The notes beneath the pieces were generated by a model, which did not search any database, was not told the DNA's origin, and saw only the letters and a program-made list of their open reading frames with translations. The translations under genes and the position numbers were made by a program. 13,273 nucleotides of DNA. Origin: Pseudomonadota bacterium. GTDB lineage: Bacteria > Myxococcota_A > Polyangia > Polyangiales > Sandaracinaceae. Shown piece by piece: positions 1-6,589 of the stretch (positions are counted from its first letter, which is position 1; every line of letters begins with the position of its first letter). The stretch lies in NCBI GenBank assembly GCA_023427125.1, contig JAEZBP010000402.1:1-13273 (forward strand), written 5' to 3'.

Positions 1-234
1 GCCGCCGACTACGTGGTCAGCGCCTTTTACACTTGCCCCGAGTCATCCCCAGAGCCCGCGTGCATCGTCGGCGCTTTCGACGGGAGTTACCTGGACGGCG
101 GCTGCGTGGGCGCTCGGCGCGTCTCGCTCCAGAGCAACTGCGATCGCGACGGCGGCGCCATCACCATCCGAATCCGGGCGCCGAGCGGCTCGAGCCTCTG
201 CGATCCCTACCAACTCGATGTCGACGTTCGCTGA
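1..234 (+). CDS. C-terminal fragment of a cysteine-rich, probably secreted protein
   Basis: The reading frame is open from the first base of the window and ends at TGA 232-234, so only the last 77 residues are visible and the true start lies outside. The fragment has five cysteines and short alternating hydrophobic stretches (AITIRIRAP, YQLDVDV), as expected of a small disulfide-stabilised beta-sandwich in an exported protein. The ending, a strand followed by CDPYQLDVDV, loosely resembles pre-peptidase C-terminal (PPC-like) domains common in myxobacterial lipoproteins and secreted enzymes, but this is too short to assign. The composition is unlike the Arg/Ala-rich product of the other frames here, which supports real coding. 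No catalytic motif is visible and no function is proposed. Confidence 0.6.
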   Translation, partial: AADYVVSAFYTCPESSPEPACIVGAFDGSYLDGGCVGARRVSLQSNCDRDGGAITIRIRAPSGSSLCDPYQLDVDVR

Positions 235-335
235 CTAATGAGCGGTCACGATGCGGCGACAGGGCCGCCGGCAAGAGGGTGAAGCCCGCGCGATCCTCAC
301 CATCGATTCGGCCTCCGCGGGTGTAGAGTCGCGCG

Positions 336-1028
336 ATGAGCGACTTCACGAATCGACACGTGGTGGTGACCGGGGGATCGGGGGCGCTCGGGGTGGCCGT
401 GGTGCGCGCGCTGCTCGAGCGGGGCGCGACGTGCCACGTGCCGGTCTTCGCGGCGAGGGAGCTCGATCGCTTCCCGTTCCGCGATCACGAGCGGGTGAAG
501 GTGCGCGCCGGGCTCGACATGACGATCGAGGGGACGGTGCAGCGCTTCTACGCCGAGCTGCCCTCGCTCTGGGCGTCGATCCACCTCGCGGGCGGCTTCG
601 CGATGAGGCCGATCACCGAGACGTCGCTCGAGGACTTCCTCTCGCTGATGAACACCAACGCCGTCACCTGCTTCCTCGCCTGCCGGGAGGCGGCGCGGAA
701 GATGGGGCGGGGCGGCGGCCGGATCGTGAACGTGGCGGCCAAGCCGGCCCTGGTCCCGACCGCGGGGATGGCCGCGTACGCCGCCTCGAAGAGCGTGGTC
801 GCCTCGCTCACGCAGTCGCTCGCCGAGGAGCTCGCGCCCGACGGCATCTGGGTCAACGCGATCGCGCCGTCGATCATGGACACCCCTCGCAACCGCGCGG
901 ACATGCCGGGCGCCGATCACGCACGCTGGCCGAAGGTCGAGGAGGTCGCGGCCACGATCGTCCATCTCGCCTCGGCGGAGAACACGATCGCCCGCGGCGC
1001 GATCGTGCCGGTCTACGGCAGGAGCTGA
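336..1028 (+). CDS. Short-chain dehydrogenase/reductase resembling quinonoid dihydropteridine reductase
   Basis: This 230-residue single-domain Rossmann enzyme should be a cytoplasmic NAD(P)H-dependent reductase. The nucleotide-binding motif TGGSGALG is at residues 12-19, an AGG element replaces the classical NAG, and the active-site Tyr148 and Lys152 form YAASK. The usual catalytic Ser 13 residues before Tyr is Ala135, within NVAAKPALVPTAGMAAY. Animal dihydropteridine reductase has the same Ala-Lys pair there (LAGAKAAL...TPGM..Y) and a segment like DTPxNRxxMPxAD, matched here by DTPRNRADMPGADHARW from residue 182. The family resemblance, recalled rather than computed, therefore points to a pterin or other quinonoid reductase and not to FabG. 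No pterin-dependent hydroxylase is in the window, so the substrate is open. The ATG at 336 puts the Rossmann strand at residue 8, as usual; no strong ribosome binding site precedes it. The gene ends 6 bases from the convergent DUF2490 gene. Confidence 0.85.
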   Translation: MSDFTNRHVVVTGGSGALGVAVVRALLERGATCHVPVFAARELDRFPFRDHERVKVRAGLDMTIEGTVQRFYAELPSLWASIHLAGGFAMRPITETSLEDFLSLMNTNAVTCFLACREAARKMGRGGGRIVNVAAKPALVPTAGMAAYAASKSVVASLTQSLAEELAPDGIWVNAIAPSIMDTPRNRADMPGADHARWPKVEEVAATIVHLASAENTIARGAIVPVYGRS

Positions 1029-1034
1029 CGCCGC

Positions 1035-1799
1035 TCAGCGCGGCGCTTCGGGGTCCTCGACGGGCGGAGCCGGCGGCCTCGCGCTGACGAAGAGGTTGAT
1101 GGCGAGCGCGTGCGTGTAGAGGTCGGCGCCGCCGCGGTCGCGATAGACGAAGAGGTAGCCCGCCTCGAGCCGCGCCCACGGCGGCGCCAACAAGAAGAGG
1201 CCGACGAAGAGCCGGTTCTGATCGAAGCCCGCGGCCTGGCCCCAGCCCGTGTCGTTGAGGCCGACGAAGAGCTCGTCCCAGATCGCGACGCCGAGCGGCA
1301 CCTCGGCGCTCGGCTGCCAGTTCACCCGCACGAACTGCCGCGCCCGCACGCCCACGTCACCGGCTCCCTCGACGAAGCGCTGCTCGAGGCGGGCGCGCGC
1401 CTGGAGCGCGAGCCCGAAGTCGAAGCGGTGCTGGGCCTGCGCCTGCTCCCAGATCCGGTGCTCGTGCGAGGCCTCGCCGCCCGCCGCGTCGTCGAAGGTC
1501 GGGATCCACGCGTAGCCCGCCCAGAGCGAGAGCCAGTCGACGACCACGACGCCGACGCCGGGCCGCACCAACACCGCGGTGCTCTCGCTGGCGCGCCGCG
1601 CATGGACGTCGAGCCAGAAGCTCAGCGCCGGCGGGCGCGGCGCAGCGTCCACGGTCGCGGCGACGGAGGCCCAGCTCTGAAAGTCGTCGGCGTCCTGCGC
1701 GGCGACGCTCGCCGGGGCCAGCGTGATCGCGGCGAGGAGCGCCCACCGCCAGGACTCGTACGCAGAGACAGGAGGCTGCACCGACGAGCTGTGACACAC
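1035..1799 (-). CDS. DUF2490-like outer-membrane beta-barrel protein
   Basis: About 254 residues with a Sec signal: a hydrophobic core (WALLAAITLAPAS) ending at VAAQ|D, then many short amphipathic strands ending in aromatic residues, as in small outer-membrane barrels. Landmarks of the DUF2490 family as I know it are present: an early FQSWASVA strand, SFWLDVHARR, a VRPGVGVVVVDWLSLWAGY strand pair, EHRIWEQ, and near the end DQNRLFVGL and LEAGYLFVY. The chain ends in a strand (ALAINLFVSA) plus a Pro-rich tail. Function in this family is unknown; a structural or porin-like role is only a guess. The start is uncertain. GTG at 1799 is preceded by GAGG with 5 bases between and is used here. An in-frame TTG at 1829 would add ten residues before the signal peptide and GTG 1781 would shorten it; the mature protein is unaffected. 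It is divergent from the GH65 gene. Confidence 0.8.
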   Translation of the reverse strand: MCHSSSVQPPVSAYESWRWALLAAITLAPASVAAQDADDFQSWASVAATVDAAPRPPALSFWLDVHARRASESTAVLVRPGVGVVVVDWLSLWAGYAWIPTFDDAAGGEASHEHRIWEQAQAQHRFDFGLALQARARLEQRFVEGAGDVGVRARQFVRVNWQPSAEVPLGVAIWDELFVGLNDTGWGQAAGFDQNRLFVGLFLLAPPWARLEAGYLFVYRDRGGADLYTHALAINLFVSARPPAPPVEDPEAPR

Positions 1800-1873
1800 C
1801 GACACCTCGCGGCAACGGGGACCACGCAAACCCGCTTGCCCTCTCCACGGGGGGGCGTAGCGACGGAGCTGCG
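1800..1873. promoter_or_regulatory. Divergent intergenic region between the DUF2490 and GH65 genes
   Basis: These 74 bases separate two diverging starts and so should carry both promoters or part of them. For the GH65 gene a GGAG ribosome binding site lies at 1865-1868, 5 bases before the ATG at 1874. TTGCCC at 1836-1841 followed after 16 bases by TAGCGA is the closest thing to a sigma-70-like pair towards the GH65 gene, but the match is poor. No operator-like dyad stands out. If the DUF2490 protein starts at TTG 1829, the region shrinks to 44 bases. Confidence 0.35.
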
Positions 1874-4297
1874 ATGCGCGACTCGCCTGGGCGCAGGCTT
1901 ACCCCGTGGAGCGTGATCTACGAGCACTGGGACCCCGCGCAGCAGCCGCTCCGCGAGGCGCTCTGCACGCTCGGCAACGGGTACTTCGCGACCCGCGGCG
2001 CCGCCGAGGAGCACGTCGCGTCGGGGCCGCACTACCCCGCGACCTACCTCGCCGGCGGCTACGATCGGCAGCGCTCGCGGGTCGCCGAGCGTTGGATCGA
2101 GAACGAGGATCTCGTCTGCTGGCCGAACTGGCTCTTCCTCTCCTTCCGCGTGGAGGGGGGCCGGTGGCTCGATCTGGACGCGCTCGAGATCGTCTCGTTC
2201 CGCCAGGTGCTCGACATGCGACGCGGGGTGCTCGAGCGGCGCGTGGTGGTGCGCGAGCAGAGCCGCGAGACGGAGGTCGTCTCGCGGCGCATCGTGTCGA
2301 TGCAGCGCCCGCACGTGGCGGCGATCGAGCTCTCGATCCGGCCGATCGATCATCGCGCGCGGCTCACCGTGCGCTCGGCGCTCGACGGCAACGTCGTGAA
2401 CGCCGGCGTCGCGCGCTACCGGGCGCTCGAGGGGCGGCACCTCGCCGTGCTCGACGCCGGCCTGGCCGGCGAGGAGGTCGTGCACCTGAGCGTCGAGACG
2501 CTCCAGTCGAAGCTGAGGATGGCCCAGGCCGCGCGCCTGCGCGTCGCGGTCGAGGGAGAGCCCGCGTCGATCGACCGGCGCACGGTCAGCGAGCGCGGCC
2601 TGATCGCGCAGGACTTCGACTGCGAGCTCGGCGAGGGCGAGTGCCTGCGCATCGAGAAGGTGGTCGCGATCTACACGGGGCGCGATCGCGCCATCTCGGA
2701 GCCCCTCATCGCCGCGTGCCACGAGGCGCAGCGGGCGCCGGGCTTCGAGGCGCTCCTCGCCGAGCACGAGCGGGCGTGGCAGCGGCTCTGGGGTCGCTGC
2801 GACATCGAGGTCGAGCCTCGCGGCGAGGACTCCGGCGTGCAGTCGATCCTGCGCCTCCACCTCTTCCACCTCCTCCAGAGCGTGTCGACGCACAGCGTCG
2901 AGCTCGACGCCGGCGTGCCCGCGCGCGGCCTCCATGGCGAGGCCTACCGGGGGCACGTCTTCTGGGACGAGCTCTTCATCCTGCCGCTCCTCGATCTGAG
3001 CGCGCCCGAGATCACCCGCGCGCTCTTGATGTACCGGCACCGGCGGCTGCCCGAGGCGAGGCGCATGGCGAAGGAGGCGGGCCACCGAGGCGCGATGTTC
3101 CCGTGGCAGAGCGGGAGCGACGGCCGCGAGGAGAGCCAGGTCCTCCACCTGAACCCGCGATCGGGCCGCTGGGTCCCCGACGAGACGCACCTCCAGCGCC
3201 ACGTCAACGCGGCCATCGCCTACAACGTCTGGCAGTACTTCGAGGCCACGAGGGACCTCGAGCACCTCTCGACCTACGGCGCCGAGATCCTGCTCGAGAT
3301 CGCGCGCTTCTTCTCGAGCCTCGCGACCCTCGACGCGCGGGACGGCCGCTATCACGTCCGGGGCGTCGTGGGGCCGGACGAGTACCACACGCGCGATCCG
3401 GGCCGGCCGGGGCCGGGCCTCGACGACAACGCGTACACGAACGTGATGGTCGCGTGGAGCCTGCGCGCCGCCCTGCGTGCGCTCGACGCGGTGGCCGCCG
3501 ATCGCCGGCGCGAGCTCTGTCACGAGCTCGGGGTGAGCGACGACGAGGTGGCGCGCTGGGGCGAGGTCGCGCGGCGGATGTTCGTGCCCTTCTCGGGCGA
3601 GCGGATCATCGAGCAGTTCGCGGGCTACGGCGCGCTCCAGGAGCTCGACTGGGCGGCGTACCGGGAGAAGTACGGCGACATCCAGCGCCTCGACCGCATC
3701 CTCGAGGCCGAGGGCGACAGCGCCAACCACTACAAGGCGAGCAAGCAGGCCGACGTCCTGATGCTCTTCTACTTGTTCGGCGCGGACGAGCTCGGCCAGC
3801 TCTTCACGATGATGGGCTACCCCTTCGAGCGCGCGATGATCGGGGAGAACATCGACTACTACCTCGCGCGCACGTCCGACGGATCGACGCTGAGCCGGCT
3901 GGTCCACGCGTGGGTGCTCGCGCGGGCCGATCGGCCGGGCAGCTACGCGCTCTTCCGGCAGGCGCTCGCGAGCGACATCGACGACGTGCAGGGCGGCACG
4001 ACGCCCGAGGGCATCCACCTCGGCGCGATGGCCGGCACGGTCGACATGGCCCAGCGCTGCTACACGGGCCTCGAGATGCGCGAGGGCGTGCTCTGGCTCG
4101 ACCCGCGCCTGCCCGAAGAGCTCCGGTCGGTGAAGCTCCATGTGCGCTACCGCGGGCACTGGCTCGACGTCGCGATCACCCACGCCGCGGTGCGCGTGGT
4201 CTTCCACCGTGGGCCCTGCGAGCAGGTCAACGTCGGGGTGCGCGGCCAGGTCCACACGTTCTCGCAGGGCCAGACCCGCGAGATCGCGCTCCGCTGA
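1874..4297 (+). CDS. Glycoside hydrolase family 65 protein, probable disaccharide phosphorylase
   Basis: The 807-residue protein has the full GH65 layout: an N-terminal beta-sandwich (about 1-280, with LGNGYFATRGAAEE near the start), a linker, an (alpha/alpha)6 barrel (about 330-730) and a short C-terminal beta-sheet. The barrel entry motif HVFWDELF (Trp364, Asp365) is intact, and Glu503 in VVGPDEYHT is the expected general acid. KQADV (Lys624), GST at 670-672 and EGIHLGAMAGT (His715) lie where GH65 phosphorylases bind phosphate, which favours reversible phosphorolysis over hydrolysis. The substrate cannot be read from sequence: trehalose, maltose, kojibiose and nigerose enzymes share this fold. 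The start resembles mycobacterial GH65 proteins of the Rv3401 type, from memory. It has no signal peptide, so it is cytoplasmic. ATG 1874 has GGAG 5 bases upstream. No beta-phosphoglucomutase or sugar transporter is adjacent, and no fused HAD domain is present. Confidence 0.9.
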   Translation: MRDSPGRRLTPWSVIYEHWDPAQQPLREALCTLGNGYFATRGAAEEHVASGPHYPATYLAGGYDRQRSRVAERWIENEDLVCWPNWLFLSFRVEGGRWLDLDALEIVSFRQVLDMRRGVLERRVVVREQSRETEVVSRRIVSMQRPHVAAIELSIRPIDHRARLTVRSALDGNVVNAGVARYRALEGRHLAVLDAGLAGEEVVHLSVETLQSKLRMAQAARLRVAVEGEPASIDRRTVSERGLIAQDFDCELGEGECLRIEKVVAIYTGRDRAISEPLIAACHEAQRAPGFEALLAEHERAWQRLWGRCDIEVEPRGEDSGVQSILRLHLFHLLQSVSTHSVELDAGVPARGLHGEAYRGHVFWDELFILPLLDLSAPEITRALLMYRHRRLPEARRMAKEAGHRGAMFPWQSGSDGREESQVLHLNPRSGRWVPDETHLQRHVNAAIAYNVWQYFEATRDLEHLSTYGAEILLEIARFFSSLATLDARDGRYHVRGVVGPDEYHTRDPGRPGPGLDDNAYTNVMVAWSLRAALRALDAVAADRRRELCHELGVSDDEVARWGEVARRMFVPFSGERIIEQFAGYGALQELDWAAYREKYGDIQRLDRILEAEGDSANHYKASKQADVLMLFYLFGADELGQLFTMMGYPFERAMIGENIDYYLARTSDGSTLSRLVHAWVLARADRPGSYALFRQALASDIDDVQGGTTPEGIHLGAMAGTVDMAQRCYTGLEMREGVLWLDPRLPEELRSVKLHVRYRGHWLDVAITHAAVRVVFHRGPCEQVNVGVRGQVHTFSQGQTREIALR

Positions 4298-4315
4298 CCG
4301 GTGCGGCCGGTCAGC
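4293..4315 (+). terminator. 9-bp hairpin overlapping the GH65 stop codon
   Basis: GCTGACCGG (4293-4301) pairs perfectly with CCGGTCAGC (4307-4315) around the 5-base loop TGCGG. The TGA stop at 4295-4297 lies inside the left arm. No T-run follows, so it is not a classical intrinsic terminator; it may stop RNA polymerase with Rho or protect the mRNA 3' end. Confidence 0.45.
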
Positions 4316-4353
4316 CGCGAGCCGCGCGGCGGGCCCCGAGGCTCGAGCGAGCG

Positions 4354-4606
4354 GACCGAAGCTCGCTGCCGGCGGAACAGAACGCCGGAGCCGCCCGACA
4401 GAATGTCATGGGTGTTGGACAGACTGTCAGAACGGCTCGACCGAAGAACCCCGCGCCGCGCGCAGAAAACTCTGCGCGGCGCTCAGAAAACTCTGCGCGG
4501 CGCACAGAAGACCCTGCGCGGCTCGCCGACGACGCCGCCTGCGTCCCCGAAAACCCCGCGCAAATCGCAGAAAACCCCGCGCGGCGCGCAGAAAACCCTG
4601 CACGGC
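4354..4606. repeat. Degenerate 21-bp tandem repeat, about 12 units
   Basis: A CAGA or CCGA core recurs with a 21-base step at 4378, 4399, 4420, 4441, then after one 22-base step at 4463, 4484, 4505, 4526, 4547, 4568 and 4589; a weak first unit sits near 4357. The best units (4459-4522 and 4564-4606) read approximately GCGCAGAAAACTCTGCGCGG; units near 4354-4458 and 4522-4563 have drifted but keep register. Several units are small dyads: 4459-4466 pairs with 4471-4478 over an AAAC loop (8 bp), and GACA/TGTC flank 3-base loops at 4397-4407 and 4418-4428. A-tracts at 4466, 4487, 4550, 4571 and 4592 are in exact 21-bp phase. The array fills most of the 378-base spacer between the convergent GH65 and topoisomerase genes; no gene is credible in it, although several frames stay open. 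Confidence 0.85.
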
Positions 4607-4652
4607 GGCGGGGCCGGCGCTCAGACGTATCACCAACGAATCAAGCGAGGCC

Positions 4653-4669
4653 GCCGGACGGCGTCCGGC
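4653..4669 (-). terminator. Terminator-like hairpin after the topoisomerase subunit B gene
   Basis: Read on the minus strand, GCCGGAC pairs with GTCCGGC around a 3-base loop (7 bp, all but one G-C), beginning 6 bases after the stop codon at 4676-4678. The next transcribed bases, after GGCC, are TCGCTTGATTCGTT, only moderately T-rich, so this is a plausible but imperfect intrinsic terminator for the parC-parE unit. Confidence 0.5.
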
Positions 4670-4675
4670 CGATCG

Positions 4676-6586
4676 TCAGACGTCGAGCTCTTCGGCGGCG
4701 GCGCGGGGGGCGTGCTGCATGATGAGCTCGAAGCGGGGCGCCGGATCCTTGCCCATCAGCTCCTGCACGACCTGATCGGTCTCGAGGTCGCCGTCGATCT
4801 TCACGCGCAGCACGCGGCGGAGCTTCGGGTCGAGCGTCGTCGCCTTGAGCTCGTCGGGGTTCATCTCGCCGAGGCCCTTGAAGCGGCTGATCCGCGGCTT
4901 CACGTTGCCCGGCAGGCCCGCGATGATGCGCTCGCGATCGGCCTCGTCGAGCGCCCAGTAGGTCTCCTTGCCGGCGTCGATGCGGAAGAGCGGCGGCTGC
5001 GCGAGGTAGACGTGCCCGTTGCGGATCAGATCCGGCAGCATCCGATAGAAGAAGGTCAGGAGCAGCGTCGCGATGTGGTGGCCGTCGCTGTCGGCGTCCA
5101 TCAGGAGGAAGACGCGCCCGTAGCGGAGCTTCGTGGCGTCGAACGACTTCCCCATCCCGCAGCCGAGCGCGCTCACGATGTCGCTCAGCTCCTTGTTGCC
5201 GAGGACCTGCGAGGCGCTCGCGCGCTCCGCGTTCAGCACCTTGCCGCGCAGGGGGAGGATCGCCTGCGTCTTCCGATCGCGCGCGCTCTTCGCGATGCCG
5301 CCGGCGCTGTCGCCCTCGACCAGGAAGAGCTCGCTCTTGTCCGGATCGGTGCTCGAGCAGTCGGAGAGCTTGCCCGGCAGGTTCAGCCGGTGGCTGATCG
5401 CGCTCTTGCGCTTGACCTCCTGGCTCGCCGCGCGGCTCGCCTCCCGCGCGCGCGCCGCCGTCACGATGCGCGCCACGATCGACTCGCCGACCGACGCGTT
5501 GTCGAGCAGCCAGTGCTCGAGCGCCGTCCGGACGGCGTGCTCGACCTGCCCCGCCACCTCCGGGTTGTTCAGGCGGTCCTTGGTCTGCCCCTGGAACTGC
5601 GGCTCCCTGACGTACACGCTGAGCAGCGCGACCACGCCCTCGCGGATGTCCTCCGCGGTGATCGTCACGCCCTTCGGGTTGATCTTCTTCGCGGCCATGA
5701 AGGCGCGCACGGCCTTGTTGAGCGCGGCCTTGAGCCCGCTCTCGTGGGTGCCGCCCGAGCCCGTCGGGATGCCGTTCGCGAAGGTGCGGATCTGCTCCTC
5801 GGGCGCCTCGCTCCAGATCAGCGCGAGCTCGAGCCGCGGATCGTCGGCCCTCTCGAAAGTGAAGGCCGGCGAGACGCTCCGCTTGCCTCGCTCGGCGACG
5901 ACCTTGTTCAGGTAGGCGGCGATGCCGCCCGGGTGGTGGAAGTCCGCCTTCTCCCCGGTCGCCTCGTCCTTGAAGTGAACCTTGAGGCCCTTGTGGAGGT
6001 AGCTCTTGGCCTCGAGCCGCTCGCGCACCACGTCCGCGTCGAAGACGACCTTCGGGCCGAAGATCTGCGGGTCGGGGCGGAAGTGGATCGTCGTGCCGCG
6101 CTTGCCGCGGGTCGCCCCCTTCTTCAGCTTGCTCGTCGGCGCGCCACGCACGTACGACTGCGTGTAGTGCTCGTTGTCTCGGTAGACGTGGGCGGTCATC
6201 GCCTCGCTGAGCGCGTTGACGACCGAGGAGCCGACGCCGTGGAGGCCGCCCGAGACGTTGTAGCTCTTGTTCCCGAACTTCCCGCCGGCGTGCAGGGTCG
6301 TGAGGATGACCTCGAGCGCCGGCTTCTTGTACTTCTTCATGAGGCCGACCGGCATGCCGCGGCCGTTGTCGGTCACGGTCGCGCCCTTGTGGTCGGCGTC
6401 GAGCGTCACCTCGATCGTCGTGGCGTGCCCGTTGATCGCCTCGTCGACCGAGTTGTCGACGATCTCCCAGAGGAGGTGGTGATAGCCGCTCTTCGCGGTG
6501 TCCCCGATGTACATCGCGGGCCGCTTGCGCACCGGCTCGAGGCCCTCGAGGACCTCGATGTCGTCGCTCTCGTACCGATCGCTCAT
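4676..6586 (-). CDS. parE: Type IIA DNA topoisomerase subunit B (ParE/GyrB family)
   Basis: The 636-residue ATPase subunit works with the A subunit encoded just upstream to pass one DNA duplex through another, for decatenation or supercoil control. The GHKL ATPase domain has RKRPAMYIGDT, Glu41 (ATP-hydrolysis base) and Asn45 in EIVDNSVDEA, DNGRGMP at 73-79 and the ATP-lid loop GGLHGVGSSVVNALS. The transducer domain follows, then a TOPRIM domain with Glu424 in EGDSAGG and the metal-binding Asp497, Asp499 and Asp501 of DADSDG, and the C-terminal RFKGLGEMNPDEL and FELIMQHAP elements. The length is ParE-like and lacks the large insertion of enterobacterial GyrB. ATG 6586 lies 3 bases after the stop of the A-subunit gene, with AGGG at 6594-6597, so translation is probably coupled. 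ParE versus GyrB cannot be settled from this subunit alone; pairing with the neighbouring ParC-like subunit favours topoisomerase IV. Confidence 0.93.
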   Translation of the reverse strand: MSDRYESDDIEVLEGLEPVRKRPAMYIGDTAKSGYHHLLWEIVDNSVDEAINGHATTIEVTLDADHKGATVTDNGRGMPVGLMKKYKKPALEVILTTLHAGGKFGNKSYNVSGGLHGVGSSVVNALSEAMTAHVYRDNEHYTQSYVRGAPTSKLKKGATRGKRGTTIHFRPDPQIFGPKVVFDADVVRERLEAKSYLHKGLKVHFKDEATGEKADFHHPGGIAAYLNKVVAERGKRSVSPAFTFERADDPRLELALIWSEAPEEQIRTFANGIPTGSGGTHESGLKAALNKAVRAFMAAKKINPKGVTITAEDIREGVVALLSVYVREPQFQGQTKDRLNNPEVAGQVEHAVRTALEHWLLDNASVGESIVARIVTAARAREASRAASQEVKRKSAISHRLNLPGKLSDCSSTDPDKSELFLVEGDSAGGIAKSARDRKTQAILPLRGKVLNAERASASQVLGNKELSDIVSALGCGMGKSFDATKLRYGRVFLLMDADSDGHHIATLLLTFFYRMLPDLIRNGHVYLAQPPLFRIDAGKETYWALDEADRERIIAGLPGNVKPRISRFKGLGEMNPDELKATTLDPKLRRVLRVKIDGDLETDQVVQELMGKDPAPRFELIMQHAPRAAAEELDV

Positions 6587-6589
6587 CGC

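Noticed and set aside
253..321. Small inverted repeats upstream of the SDR gene (GCGGC/GCCGC and CCCGCG/CGCGGG)
   Set aside because: Arms of 5-6 bp in very GC-rich DNA are expected by chance, and no T-run or promoter-like context supports them.
1622..4255. An 877-residue minus-strand open frame opposite the GH65 gene
   Set aside because: GH65 on the plus strand has all family motifs; the antisense product is His/Arg/Ala-rich without recognisable features.
4354..4606. CRISPR array
   Set aside because: Units are contiguous 21-mers without unique spacers of constant length, and no cas gene is near.
4311..4636. Heptapeptide-repeat proteins in the repeat array (for example repeats of RAEFSER or RAARGFL on the minus strand, AQKTLRG on the plus strand)
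   Set aside because: A 21-bp DNA repeat yields seven-residue periodicity in every open frame. One 22-base step disrupts the phase, no frame is preferred, and no start with a good ribosome binding site is seen.
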